Assembly (NCBI GenBank): GCA_006226965.1
Contig: SBGQ01000106.1
Coordinates: forward strand, 1 to 44,862
DNA: 44,862 bases
Source: a bacterium
GTDB lineage: Bacteria; Bacteroidota; Rhodothermia; Balneolales; M1805
Direction of reading: 5' to 3'
Positions 1-9,142 of the stretch are shown here, piece after piece. The stretch's first letter is position 1. Each line of letters opens with the position of its first letter. The notes under the pieces were generated by a model, which searched no databases, was not told the origin of the DNA, and saw nothing but the letters and a program-made list of their open reading frames with translations. The position numbers and the translations under genes were made by a program.

Positions 1-24
1 ATCAGATATCTGATGGCTTTTTTT
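1..24 (+). terminator. Rho-independent terminator, left arm cut by window edge
   Basis: The window opens with the perfect 14-nt palindrome ATCAGATATCTGAT (1-14), followed by GGC and a run of seven T. A hairpin arm continuing with GCC just outside the window would complete a longer stem. It would terminate a plus-strand gene lying to the left of the window. Confidence 0.55.
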
Positions 25-108
25 ATGCCCAAAAAATACCCCATTTGAGGTATTGAAGGAGTGTAATCCAAATGCTACCATGTAGAAGCTTCTTTTGAGG
101 GAATTATC

Positions 109-264
109 ATGATTACACTGGTTCAGATTATTGTTTATTTTTTTTGGCTGAATTTTTCAGGAATGCCGGCAACGAATTACGCATCTATCTCAACTGATGA
201 GCCTGCCGTTGTATTTCAAGAGCAAATCGAAAAACCGGGATTTATCTGCACAATTACCAATTAA
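109..264 (+). CDS. Possible 51-aa small protein (doubtful)
   Basis: An ATG at 109 opens a 51-codon frame ending in TAA at 262-264. A purine-rich GAGGG lies about 7 nt upstream, which is a good spacing for a ribosome binding site. The first ~16 residues are hydrophobic (MITLVQIIVYFFWLNF), then the protein becomes polar, so a short secreted or membrane-associated peptide is conceivable. Its stop codon directly abuts the stop of the convergent gene at 265. No family is recognised, and a frame this short in AT-rich DNA could arise by chance. Confidence 0.2.
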   Translation: MITLVQIIVYFFWLNFSGMPATNYASISTDEPAVVFQEQIEKPGFICTITN

Positions 265-564
265 TTAACCGGTAACCCAAACATCGTAATAAATATCTTT
301 TAAGTTAGGATTTGCATGTTTGATGTAATCAACCAACTGTTCTTGAGGTTTTGACTTCAACTCAGCCACTAAATTAATAGCTTCTAAAGAGTCTGTGAGA
401 TATTCGTAATACACGATTTCAGTTTTTGAGCCAAAACTTTTTGCTGTTGGGTGGAGTCCGGCTTTGCACTTCCAACTTTCAACCAAAATTTGTTCGCTTA
501 TTGCAGCTTCGAATTTAGTTCTGTTAATATCTGCGATGATGTAAACGTATTTGCCTTTTGTCAT
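265..564 (-). CDS. Degenerate GIY-YIG-like small protein
   Basis: A protein of about 99 aa starting at MTKGKYVYII. Its layout follows the small single-domain GIY-YIG family (UPF0213/YhbQ-like): an N-terminal YVYII strand, a central IVYYE strand, and a C-terminal ELKSKPQEQLVDYI plus NPNLKDIYYDVW segment that resembles the family's K..LI...NP.w.DL ending. The hallmark second YIG and the catalytic Arg and His are not evident; EAAISEQ stands where YIG is expected. Loss of nuclease activity or recruitment to another role is therefore likely. An in-frame ATG at 627 would add 21 residues. I prefer 564 because the family motif begins immediately there. It is transcribed divergently from the EEP-family gene. 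Confidence 0.6.
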   Translation of the reverse strand: MTKGKYVYIIADINRTKFEAAISEQILVESWKCKAGLHPTAKSFGSKTEIVYYEYLTDSLEAINLVAELKSKPQEQLVDYIKHANPNLKDIYYDVWVTG

Positions 565-712
565 ACTTATGAGTTTTAATTCCACCCTGCACAGAAGACT
601 CTTAATGAAGCCAAATCTTACAGCCATTTTAAATTTTCTTTAACAAATAGAAATCTTATAAAAGGTGATTTGAAGAAATGTATATTCCTGCTTCATTCTT
701 GAGTTTATCCCC

Positions 713-1723
713 ATGTTTAAAAAAATATTCTACTATTTCCTTTCGCTGATTATTGTACTTGCCTTAATGATTTACTGGGCAGCAAATCCCTCAAATGGAT
801 TGGTGGGTCATACAATTCTCGGTTCGGGTAGTCAACTTGCTAAATCAGGTGACACGCTTCGAATTTTGACCTATAATATTTCTTATGGATATGGAATTGG
901 TTCAGATGGAACGGGTTATAAAAAGAAACCAAAAGAAGCGATAATCGAACGATTGAACAATCTGGCAATGGTTATTTCCGATTTCAAAGTGGATATCGCA
1001 TTGCTACAAGAAGTTGATTTTGATGCAGACAGAAGCGGAAATGAAGAGCAAGCAAAATATTTGTCCGGAAAAACGGGATTAAGCCATATTACAGAAGCTG
1101 TTACGTGGAATGCTCGTTATGTCCCGTTTCCGTATTTGCCTGTTGAAAACCAGTTTGGAAAAACAAAATCGGGCGGAGCTATTATCTCAAAATACCCCCT
1201 AGAAATTTTGCATACGGAGATTTTGCACAAACCCGATGCGAATCCATGGTGGTATAATTTGTTTTATTTGAATCGATTTATACAAGTTGTTTCAGTTGAT
1301 TTGGGAGAAGTTCAGCTTCCGCTGGCGAATATGCATCTTGAAGCGTTCGATATCACAAACAGAGAAGAACAAGCACAAAAATTAGTGGAATTACTTGCTG
1401 AATACCCACAAATACAGCTATTCGGCGGTGACATGAATTCATTACCGTCCAATGCTCATCAAGTGAATAATTTTGATGATTCGTACGGCGATGATTACAA
1501 AGGTGATAGAACGCAGGAAATCATAAGCGGAATTGTTGGGTATACTGAACCCAAAGGAGATGGCACCGAATCCACGTGGTTTACTTTTCCCGCTTTAAAA
1601 CTCAATCGTCAGTTAGATTACTTTTATGTAAAAAGCAATGTGGAAGTTATCGGCTACGAAGTATTGCAGGTCGGTGATGTTTCAGACCATTTACCGATAC
1701 TATTGACTATCAAATTAAATTAG
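713..1723 (+). CDS. Membrane-anchored endonuclease/exonuclease/phosphatase-family protein
   Basis: A 336-aa protein with one N-terminal membrane segment (about residues 5-23), followed by an EEP (DNase I-like) fold. Visible catalytic and metal motifs are LTYN (N55), LLQEVD (E100), ANMHLE (H208), GGDMNS (D240, N242), LDYFYV (D302) and the terminal SDHLP (D325/H326). The complete set argues for an active Mg-dependent phosphodiesterase or phosphatase facing the periplasm. The substrate (nucleic acid, phospholipid head group or inositol phosphate) cannot be told from sequence. The gene overlaps the convergent downstream gene by 4 nt at the stop codons. The start codon has no strong Shine-Dalgarno sequence, as is usual in this lineage. 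Confidence 0.85.
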   Translation: MFKKIFYYFLSLIIVLALMIYWAANPSNGLVGHTILGSGSQLAKSGDTLRILTYNISYGYGIGSDGTGYKKKPKEAIIERLNNLAMVISDFKVDIALLQEVDFDADRSGNEEQAKYLSGKTGLSHITEAVTWNARYVPFPYLPVENQFGKTKSGGAIISKYPLEILHTEILHKPDANPWWYNLFYLNRFIQVVSVDLGEVQLPLANMHLEAFDITNREEQAQKLVELLAEYPQIQLFGGDMNSLPSNAHQVNNFDDSYGDDYKGDRTQEIISGIVGYTEPKGDGTESTWFTFPALKLNRQLDYFYVKSNVEVIGYEVLQVGDVSDHLPILLTIKLN

Positions 1724-2304
1724 TCTTTTAGCTCGGTACTTCTGAGTTTTCCGTTAGCAAAACTCACAATCCAATACGATTCGCTCTCTGAATTTTCCGG
1801 GATTTTGATATAAGTGATGGACTCTCCGGTTATTTTGTCTTTCCCTTCCAAAACCTGAGTTGATGCTACAGGAAATAAGTCTTTAAATTGGTTGAAAGTG
1901 GAGCTAAAATTGAAATTCCCCATCGGAGTTGTCCAAACAAAACGCATGGTTCTGAAGTCGATGTATTCCCATTTAATAGTGTTTTCTTGTCGGGAAAAAC
2001 TGGAATACTGATAATAAAAGTGTTTTTCAGTTGATTTTAAAGTGTCCGGTTTGCCGAGATAATAAATCATCTTATCAGTTGTGGAGCGATAAGTAAGTGA
2101 ATCATTTAGAAAAACTTCTTTACGCGATAAATATTCCGGTTCAGGCTTTTCAATTACAACAGCAGGCGTTTCAATAACAAGAGCTTGCTCAATTCGAACA
2201 GCCTCAGGTTCTTTAACAGGCTCGTTCGGACACGATTTTAATAAAAGCAGCATCAAAAAAATGATGATACAGTAGCTAATAAACCGTTGTAAATCAGATT
2301 TCAT
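1720..2304 (-). CDS. Anchored hypothetical protein
   Basis: A 194-aa protein of no recognised family. The N-terminus has a hydrophobic stretch (about residues 8-23) ending in LLLLKSC. It could be a signal anchor or a lipoprotein signal with Cys25 as the lipidated residue; the lipobox is imperfect because Lys precedes Ser-Cys. A Pro/Glu/Val-rich linker follows (about residues 27-57), then a mixed alpha/beta C-terminal region rich in Tyr, Phe and Ser. The protein is probably exported to the periplasmic side. Its last codons overlap the convergent EEP gene by 4 nt. Confidence 0.65.
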   Translation of the reverse strand: MKSDLQRFISYCIIIFLMLLLLKSCPNEPVKEPEAVRIEQALVIETPAVVIEKPEPEYLSRKEVFLNDSLTYRSTTDKMIYYLGKPDTLKSTEKHFYYQYSSFSRQENTIKWEYIDFRTMRFVWTTPMGNFNFSSTFNQFKDLFPVASTQVLEGKDKITGESITYIKIPENSESESYWIVSFANGKLRSTELKD

Positions 2305-2421
2305 AAAAAAGAATATTCCCTTAAGTCAACAGGCTTAAATAAACTAAAACCTATCGTTTAATATCCTAATTATTAAATGAAATTAAGATTAGAAAGGCTC
2401 AATCTTTAAATGGATTGGCTG

Positions 2422-3294
2422 TTAGCGATTAATCGAAATCAGATAGTGCTTTGAAAAAGATTCTCCGGCATCAATATCCTGAATAAATTCTTTTTCAGAA
2501 ATGTCTTTATGGCCGGATTGATGGTCTGCGCAACCAATCCATGGTTCAATGCAAACAAAGTCAGCGCCGGATTTTGCCCAAATTCCGAGGTAGGGGAAAT
2601 CAGGAAAATCAACTTTTATACTAAATGGACTTTTCGCTGATTTAAGTTGAACAGAACGTGATTCCATTTGCTTAAAAATGAGTGCATCGCTTGAGAATAA
2701 ATCATACGAAAGCGGAATCTTATTTCCGTAAACCAAAACAGGTTCGGTTTCATCTGTAAATAAACCTTCGGAGTTTATTAGATAGCGATTTAGATGTTCA
2801 CTTTGCTCAAACTCAATCCAATAATCGGAATAGATTTCATTGGTTGATAAGGGAACTCGAAAGCCAGTGTGCCCGCCCAAAGCAAAAAATATGGGCTTCG
2901 TATCAGTATTTTTTACGATGTATTCCTGTTTTAGGCTTTCCCCATTTAAAGAATATTTCATTCTAAACTCAAATTCATAGGGAAATACTGCATGTGTTAA
3001 ATCAGAGCTTTTTAACAAGAATGTGACTGAATCTTTCGTTTGAACTTCTACTTCAAATTCGGAGATTCGTGCGAATCCATGTCTGTTTAAAGGATAGGTT
3101 TTTCCATCGACATGCAAGGTGTTTAGTTTTAGTCCGCCCACAATCGGAAATAATATCGGTGCATGATAAGCCCAAACCGAAGGGTCGGCCTGCCAAATAC
3201 ATTCAGTATGAGATGTTTTTTCTATTAATGAGGAGAGTTCAGCGCCTTTGGTTTTAAAAGCTGCTTTCAGGTAATCGTTTTCAATTGTTATCAT
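2422..3294 (-). CDS. Aldose 1-epimerase family protein (LacX-like)
   Basis: A 290-aa cytoplasmic protein with no signal peptide and the beta-sandwich layout of galactose mutarotase-like enzymes. Family signatures are the N-terminal AELSSL segment, WQADPSVWAYHAPILFPIVG, the NRHGFAR motif (catalytic-site His) and GGHTGFRVPL, followed by IEPWIGCADH near the end. Proteins of this LacX subgroup interconvert sugar anomers or act on hexose 6-phosphates. Here the substrate is unknown, but a role in carbohydrate use suits the amylase locus about 8 kb away. It lies downstream of the amidohydrolase gene on the same strand, separated by a strong terminator, so it probably has its own promoter. Confidence 0.85.
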   Translation of the reverse strand: MITIENDYLKAAFKTKGAELSSLIEKTSHTECIWQADPSVWAYHAPILFPIVGGLKLNTLHVDGKTYPLNRHGFARISEFEVEVQTKDSVTFLLKSSDLTHAVFPYEFEFRMKYSLNGESLKQEYIVKNTDTKPIFFALGGHTGFRVPLSTNEIYSDYWIEFEQSEHLNRYLINSEGLFTDETEPVLVYGNKIPLSYDLFSSDALIFKQMESRSVQLKSAKSPFSIKVDFPDFPYLGIWAKSGADFVCIEPWIGCADHQSGHKDISEKEFIQDIDAGESFSKHYLISINR

Positions 3295-3303
3295 ACCCGA
3301 AAT

Positions 3304-3334
3304 ATAAAAAAAGGCTGCCCGATTGGGCAGCCTT
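3304..3334 (-). terminator. Rho-independent terminator of the amidohydrolase gene
   Basis: A perfect 10-bp stem (AAGGCTGCCC / GGGCAGCCTT, 3311-3320 and 3325-3334) encloses a GATT loop. On the minus strand a T-rich tail follows, placed just after the stop of the 1153-aa gene. Confidence 0.9.
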
Positions 3335-3341
3335 GAGTGGA

Positions 3342-6300
3342 TTAGTTTTTCAATCCGGTTGTGTTTACCGGGGCTTTATCATACACCCCTAAGTTTGGTT
3401 TTGCTTTGGTTGGATAAAGTTCTTCCAAGGTATCACCATTGTATAAACGTCCGTTTATCATCACCATTGTAATGGTATCGGTATTGCGAATGTTTTCTAA
3501 TGGATTGGCATTTAGAATTACTAAATCAGCCATTTTACCGACTTCGATTGAGCCAACATCTTTACCAAGTCCGATTTGAGTTGCACCCATGATAGTAGCT
3601 GTTTTTAAAGCATCGTGATTGCTCATTCCGCCGCTTGCCATGGACCATAATTCCCAATGGAAACCTAAACCTTGTAATTGCCCGTGTGAACCCACACCAA
3701 CAGTACCGCCTGCTTCAACCAAGTTCTTCATGTTCTCAGCGTGTTTTTTGAACACATGCTCATCAGGATGGAACCAACCGCCACGGCGACGTGATTTAGA
3801 AGCTAATTCTTCATATGGAGTGAAGCGTTTTAACTTTGCATTGTTGTATGGGTCTTCAGTCGCGTAGTAATAGTTTTCAGCCCAAGGACCGCCGTAAGAA
3901 ACCAATAGAGTTGGGTTTACTGCCATTCCGGCTTCAGAAATGGTACGGAATACATCACTGAATAAAGGATAAATAGGAAGTGCATGCTCATGACCCGGAT
4001 ATCCGTCCAATAATTGAGTCATATTTAATTTGAAATCCAAACCGCCTTCTGTTGTCGGCATGATGTTTTGTTCTTTAGCAGCCTGAATAACCCATTGGCG
4101 TTGTTTACGATTACCCACTAGATACATTTTTAAGGTTTTAGTGTGATAGTATTCGCTGTACTGCTTCATAACCTGACGAGTTTGCTCTAAATCTTTCAAG
4201 TTGTAGAACCAGAAACCAAGACCCGGGCCTGTGCTGTAAATTCTAGGACCGGCCATTTTACCTGCACGAACCATATCTGAATAGGTAAGTACATCGGTGG
4301 AAGAAGTTTGCGGGTCGCGAGTTGTAGTTACTCCATAAGCTAAATTAGCGGTGTACTGCCAATCTTGATTTTTGTGGATTTCCCATGTCGGCCACATGTG
4401 AGCGTGCGGATCAACAAAGCCGGGAATAATGGTTTTACCAGTCATATCCATTGGTTTAACAGACGCAGGAGCACCGGTTTTACCTGATGCCGCAACCGCT
4501 TTAATGCGATTATTTTCAATCCAAATATCACCTCGCTCAATAACTTCATTTCCTTTCATGGTAATGATGCGTGCATTGGTAAGAAGAACAGAGCTTTTAG
4601 GAATGTCTTGTTTGTACATCACCTTAATGCGCATTTCATCAGCTTTAAAAGAAGGCTTCTCTTTTTTCTTCTTGTCTTCTTTTTTAGGCTCTGCTTTTAC
4701 AGAATCGGTTTTAGCTGAATCCATTTTAGCAGTAGTGTCTTTCGGAGCGTTTTTCTCTGCTTCTTTTGCTAATTTTTCGGCTTTGTCAGCAGCTTTAACG
4801 CTGTCATCAAAAGCTTTTGCTTTATCTAAATTGTAAGAGAAGAACGCATTACCAATCGCCCAATGTACGGTTTTAGAATCACCAGACCAGCTTGGAAACT
4901 GACCGCCGATTTCAGTGAGTTTGCGGCTTGGAAATTGTGCACTTGATGGGTTTGATACTGAAACGGAAACCAATTGACCGGTTTGTGGAACTGTTACGGT
5001 ATACACATCATTGTTGATGAGAGCAATAGCTTGATCACCTTCCGGCGCCATGATAATCTCAGATGCAGGTGAAGGTAAATTCACTTCTTTCATGTACATA
5101 TCTGGGTGTAATATGCGGTGATTGTGATCGAAATTATCGTGCATCTGAGCCATTTCTTCCGGAGTTGTTCCGAAAGTTGTAATACCGGTTACTTTTAAAT
5201 GCTCTTTTTCATCCGTTCCATCCCAACGAATAGAAACTAAAGTTCCGCCTGAACCATTCATAAAAATACGGTCAGAGTTTTTAACAAAGTGCGGTTTACT
5301 TTTGCCGTTTGCTTTAGCAATGAAATTGATATCACCGGCTTTTGCCGCTGAAATCCACGCGATGTCTTCAATAGCACCAAAGATTGCAAAACCACTTGGA
5401 TCTTGGTTGTACTGTGCTGCTGAACCTTTTAAGAACGCGATTTTATCACCTGTCCAACTCCATGCGGGCTGATAATACAGGCCAGTTTCTTTGGTTAATT
5501 GAACTAATTTCGGCTTTTTTTCTTTGGCTTCAACTTTATAAATATGGCCGCCTTCGTTTTCTTTCCAAGTTGCAAAAGCAATCCATTTTCCATCAGGTGA
5601 CCAAGTTAAATTTGCCTGAGTATAATCCATATCAGTTAAGCGAACAGGCTTTCCGCTCGGTAAATCCTGATAATAGAGGCGGTTTAATGCGGTAAAGGCC
5701 AATTTTTTTCCATCAGGAGAAACGATAGCATCGCGGATTTGAGTTGCTACTAACTCTTCGTCGTCTTCAATAGGATAATCGAAAGATACTTTTGGACCTA
5801 ATTGTAGGTTTACATCTGCTTCAAAAGCAACTTCTGAGATTTTGCCGGATGGCACTTCAATTCTGAAAATTTTGCCGCCAAAAGAAGCGTAAACAGCTTT
5901 GTTATCAGGCGTGAAACTCATTGCCGGTAATACACCAAGCGGTGCAATTGATTCTTGCTCATCACGCTGAACAGGATAGGCTAACCATGCTTCTTCTCCG
6001 GTTGCCAATGTTCTTAAAACTAAGCCTGTTTTATCTTCGAAGCGAGTTCCGTACACCATGTATTTACCGTCAGGTGAAAAAGTAGGTGTAAAAGCAGAAC
6101 CGTAACGACTGGTTACTGTTGATGTACTTCCGTCTTCACGGTCATAATATCCAATTTGGAATTGTGGTAATTGGGCATTGTAGTTCCAACCGCTAAATCT
6201 GCGAGAGAAATAAATATAACGTCCGTCCGGTGTAACAGCCGGATCGATGGTTTTTAAATTGCTTGGTTTATCAATTAACTGAACACCTCTGCCGCCATCT

Positions 6301-6803
6301 TTGTGGTACATGAATAGTTTCATGTTACGGCGCCCTTTAGAAGCAACGATATATTTACCATCCGGAGTCCATTCTGCGCTTGGGAAATAGTCATCATCAC
6401 TTTTGGTGATAGCTGTTTTTTCTTTGGTAGCCAAATCCATAATCCAAACATTGTCCGAACCGCTGCGGTCAGATATATACACAATGGATTTGCCATCCGG
6501 GCTAAATCTTGGATGTACATCATAAGCCATTCCGCGAGTTAAGGTATCAGCTTTTCCGCCAGTGATTGGCATGATGTATAAATCGCCCATTAAATCGAAA
6601 ACGATTTGTTTCCCGTCCGGACTAATATCCAAAGACATCCAAGAACCTTCTTTTGCAGTAAATGCAATAGTTCTTTCAGGTTGAAGCGGCAAGTCTGAAT
6701 CAAACTTTTTGATTTTAACAGAATCCGTTTTCGTGGAATCCTGCGCTGCCAACGATTGTGAATATAACACTGCTGTTAGTGCTATTAGTAGAAGTTTTCT
6801 CAT
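3342..6803 (-). CDS. Secreted TolB-propeller / amidohydrolase fusion protein
   Basis: An 1153-aa protein with a clear signal peptide (about residues 1-20, cut before QDS). Residues ~45-640 contain at least seven PD40/TolB-type blades marked by SPDGK or TPDGK motifs, forming a beta-propeller. A highly charged Lys/Glu/Ala/Asp-rich linker follows (about 655-735). Residues ~745-1150 are an amidohydrolase: GKTIIPGFVDPHAHMWP with metal-binding HAH near 799-801, then DGYPGHEHAL, GVGSHGQLQGLGFHWELW near 1030-1045, and the closing ADLVILNANPLENI. This architecture is common in Bacteroidota-related bacteria and is annotated as periplasmic amidohydrolase or imidazolonepropionase-like; the true substrate is unknown. 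The usual late metal Asp seems replaced by a Ser-His-Gly motif, which I believe is typical of this subfamily. An AGGA lies just upstream of the ATG. Confidence 0.9.
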   Translation of the reverse strand: MRKLLLIALTAVLYSQSLAAQDSTKTDSVKIKKFDSDLPLQPERTIAFTAKEGSWMSLDISPDGKQIVFDLMGDLYIMPITGGKADTLTRGMAYDVHPRFSPDGKSIVYISDRSGSDNVWIMDLATKEKTAITKSDDDYFPSAEWTPDGKYIVASKGRRNMKLFMYHKDGGRGVQLIDKPSNLKTIDPAVTPDGRYIYFSRRFSGWNYNAQLPQFQIGYYDREDGSTSTVTSRYGSAFTPTFSPDGKYMVYGTRFEDKTGLVLRTLATGEEAWLAYPVQRDEQESIAPLGVLPAMSFTPDNKAVYASFGGKIFRIEVPSGKISEVAFEADVNLQLGPKVSFDYPIEDDEELVATQIRDAIVSPDGKKLAFTALNRLYYQDLPSGKPVRLTDMDYTQANLTWSPDGKWIAFATWKENEGGHIYKVEAKEKKPKLVQLTKETGLYYQPAWSWTGDKIAFLKGSAAQYNQDPSGFAIFGAIEDIAWISAAKAGDINFIAKANGKSKPHFVKNSDRIFMNGSGGTLVSIRWDGTDEKEHLKVTGITTFGTTPEEMAQMHDNFDHNHRILHPDMYMKEVNLPSPASEIIMAPEGDQAIALINNDVYTVTVPQTGQLVSVSVSNPSSAQFPSRKLTEIGGQFPSWSGDSKTVHWAIGNAFFSYNLDKAKAFDDSVKAADKAEKLAKEAEKNAPKDTTAKMDSAKTDSVKAEPKKEDKKKKEKPSFKADEMRIKVMYKQDIPKSSVLLTNARIITMKGNEVIERGDIWIENNRIKAVAASGKTGAPASVKPMDMTGKTIIPGFVDPHAHMWPTWEIHKNQDWQYTANLAYGVTTTRDPQTSSTDVLTYSDMVRAGKMAGPRIYSTGPGLGFWFYNLKDLEQTRQVMKQYSEYYHTKTLKMYLVGNRKQRQWVIQAAKEQNIMPTTEGGLDFKLNMTQLLDGYPGHEHALPIYPLFSDVFRTISEAGMAVNPTLLVSYGGPWAENYYYATEDPYNNAKLKRFTPYEELASKSRRRGGWFHPDEHVFKKHAENMKNLVEAGGTVGVGSHGQLQGLGFHWELWSMASGGMSNHDALKTATIMGATQIGLGKDVGSIEVGKMADLVILNANPLENIRNTDTITMVMINGRLYNGDTLEELYPTKAKPNLGVYDKAPVNTTGLKN

Positions 6804-6915
6804 TCAATCCTATCTGTTTGATTTTTAAAGATGTGCGGCAATCTAACTAAAAGGATTTGATTTCACGTAATCGAATGGGACAAAAATTGTAATAAAATTT
6901 ATTTTTTTCGAATAG

Positions 6916-6957
6916 TACTTGACAATTTTTTACCGATTTGTTTTCGTTAGTCAAGTA
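6916..6957. repeat. Inverted repeat in divergent intergenic region
   Basis: Arms TACTTGAC (6916-6923) and GTCAAGTA (6950-6957) are perfect 8-bp inverted copies separated by 26 nt. They lie in the 240-bp gap between the divergent amidohydrolase and 236-aa genes. The left arm contains TTGACA (6919-6924), which could be a -35 box for the plus-strand gene, but no convincing -10 follows. A regulator site is possible; chance is also possible in this AT-rich gap. Confidence 0.25.
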
Positions 6958-7043
6958 GAGCTTACCCCAAAGTCGATTTCGAAATAACAAGAATTCGAAG
7001 CTCTTCGATTAAAAGATGAACCAGATTTAAGAGATGTAACAGC

Positions 7044-7754
7044 ATGAAAAGACTAAGTTTAGATTTGTTTACAAATATTCAGCGAGATATAGAATCCCGA
7101 CAGTTCCATATTTTAGCAGCACTACAGACAGCCAAACGAGAATTCCAGTTAAATAAATTGTACCCCACATTATCGGAGTTACTGGAAACACGGCGCTTAC
7201 TCAATACAATAATCCGAGAGATGGGAAAAATGAAAGGTTTGTTGCCTCAATCCATCAAGACCATCAATCTGGATAAAATGGAAATCGAGTTTCAGTTTAG
7301 TGATATCCCCAATGAGCATATCGAACAAGTGCGGAATTTAATAGAATGGACTTTACCGCAATTGGAGCAAGTTATTCGAGAAGGTACAACGATTTATGAT
7401 TTCGTTGAGGAAAAGCTCAGCGTAAAGTCAGTTGGAATTGTGCCGACCTATCAAAACGAAGGATATGTTTTTATTCCTGATATAATAGCACAAGAAATGG
7501 CATTATACCGTTTCGAAGTTTCCATTTTTAAGCATTTTGATGATAATTACAGAAGTTTAAAAACCCGACTCATTAAGCGTTTTCAAGAAAAAGGAGTAAA
7601 AAAAGATTTTCAAAGTCTGAAACTGGAGCTCATCAAAGAACATACTGATTTACCCAATCCGGCAACTTATGCCATTCAAACAGAATTGGATTTTCCTTTT
7701 GATGAAACTATTAAACCCATTGTGAAACGGATGTTAGTACAACTGCTAAAGTAA
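7044..7754 (+). CDS. Conserved-looking hypothetical protein, cytoplasmic
   Basis: A 236-aa protein with no signal peptide or membrane segment. The N-terminal third (about residues 1-65) is strongly helical and charged, with long amphipathic stretches (FHILAALQTAKREF, LSELLETRRLLNTIIREMGK), possibly a coiled coil. The middle (about 75-150) alternates strands and helices, and the C-terminal part is rich in Lys, Arg and Phe. I recognise no family. It is followed 113 bp later by the HlyD-ABC pair on the same strand, but the gap and lack of overlap do not establish an operon. Confidence 0.7.
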   Translation: MKRLSLDLFTNIQRDIESRQFHILAALQTAKREFQLNKLYPTLSELLETRRLLNTIIREMGKMKGLLPQSIKTINLDKMEIEFQFSDIPNEHIEQVRNLIEWTLPQLEQVIREGTTIYDFVEEKLSVKSVGIVPTYQNEGYVFIPDIIAQEMALYRFEVSIFKHFDDNYRSLKTRLIKRFQEKGVKKDFQSLKLELIKEHTDLPNPATYAIQTELDFPFDETIKPIVKRMLVQLLK

Positions 7755-7867
7755 ACTGTAACAATTTGTATTTCTTTGCGATAAGGCGATTCGGTTTTAA
7801 CTTGATTGAGCAGCTACTTACAATTAAGTTATCCGTTTAATAATCGCTTAGGTTGTCGTTGATTTAA

Positions 7868-9142
7868 ATGGACAGAATTATTCAAAAAAAGAACTGGTAT
7901 TCGAAAAAATCGATCTGGTTGATAGGGATTGTAATCCTTTTCATATTCATAACTGTTTACGCTTTAGATCATGAGTTCTCTGCTGATATTTCAATTGAGA
8001 AAGAAAAACTTACTATTCAAACTGTAAAAGAAACCGAGTTTCAGGAGCTAATAGCCATTACAGGAATTGTTCAACCGCTAAAAACGGTCTATTTAGACGC
8101 CATTGAAGGCGGGAACATCAGCAAAGTGTTAAAAGAGTCGGGCAGTCAAGTAGAAAAGGGAGAAGTACTTATTCAGTTGGCAAATTCAAATTTACAACTC
8201 GATGTAATGAATCGTGAAGCCCAATTGTACGAGCAAATCAACAATCTTCGGAATACCCGCATTTCGATGGAACAAAATAAATTGAATTTACTGGGCGATT
8301 TGGCTGATATTCACTATCAACTTTCCGTACTAAAACCTCAGTTAGATAGAGCAGAAACGCTATTTGAGAAAGGGTTGAGTTCCCGAGAATCGGTTGATGA
8401 AATTCGTGAACGTTATGCCTATCAGCTAAAACGTTTAGAGATAACCAAAGCTTCGTATAAAACGGATTCATTATTACGTGTAACTCAGTTTAAACAACTG
8501 GAAGCATCGGAAAATCGTTTATGGAGAAGTTTGGAAGCTGTGGGGCAAATCGCAGAAAATTTAACCATTAAAGCACCTGAATCGGGTCAATTTACATTAA
8601 ATGATGCCAATCTACAGGTTGGGCAAAGTGTAAATCGTGGTGAGCGTTTGGGTCAGGTTGATAATTCATCCGGCTATAAAGTTCGAGCCGAAATTGATGA
8701 ATATTTTTTACCGCGTGTTAAAGCCGGGCTTTTAGGTAAAGCCGAGTTTAATAATCAGACTTTCGAAGTAATCGTGTCAAAAGTGTATCCCGAAATTCAA
8801 AGCGGACGCTTTCAGGTAGAGTTGGAATTTGCTTCAGGGAATGAACCGCAAGGAATTCGACGCGGATTAAGTCTTAGAATTAAATTACATATCAGTGAAT
8901 CAGAAAAAGCACTTGTTCTACCTAGAGGAGCCTTTTTTCAGACTACAGGCGGAAGTTGGATTTTTAAGATTTCTGATGACAAGACTATTGCAGAACGGAC
9001 AATCATAAAACTAGGTCGTCAAAATCCGGATTATTTTGAAGTACTTTCCGGATTAAAATCAGGTGATGCAGTAATAACATCAGCATATGATACCTATAAA
9101 GATGCCGAGCGGATAGAGATTAAAGAAAGAGGAATACGATGA
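7868..9142 (+). CDS. HlyD/MacA-type periplasmic adaptor (membrane fusion protein)
   Basis: A 424-aa protein with an N-terminal inner-membrane anchor (about residues 16-34). Next come the first half of a biotinyl-lipoyl-like sandwich (about 83-112), a long alpha-hairpin coiled coil (about 118-228), the second lipoyl half with IKAPESGQFTLNDANLQVG (about 233-253), and beta-barrel and membrane-proximal domains. This is the canonical order for adaptors that bridge an inner-membrane ABC or RND transporter to an outer-membrane channel. The last codons overlap the next gene by 4 nt (ATGA), so translation of the ATPase is coupled and the two proteins probably work in one complex. Substrate unknown. 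Confidence 0.88.
   Translation: MDRIIQKKNWYSKKSIWLIGIVILFIFITVYALDHEFSADISIEKEKLTIQTVKETEFQELIAITGIVQPLKTVYLDAIEGGNISKVLKESGSQVEKGEVLIQLANSNLQLDVMNREAQLYEQINNLRNTRISMEQNKLNLLGDLADIHYQLSVLKPQLDRAETLFEKGLSSRESVDEIRERYAYQLKRLEITKASYKTDSLLRVTQFKQLEASENRLWRSLEAVGQIAENLTIKAPESGQFTLNDANLQVGQSVNRGERLGQVDNSSGYKVRAEIDEYFLPRVKAGLLGKAEFNNQTFEVIVSKVYPEIQSGRFQVELEFASGNEPQGIRRGLSLRIKLHISESEKALVLPRGAFFQTTGGSWIFKISDDKTIAERTIIKLGRQNPDYFEVLSGLKSGDAVITSAYDTYKDAERIEIKERGIR

Noticed and set aside
4429-4836. Long plus-strand open frame opposite the amidohydrolase gene
   Set aside because: It is antisense to the charged linker region of a well-supported gene with eight-blade-type repeats and amidohydrolase motifs. 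Its translation shows no family motif.
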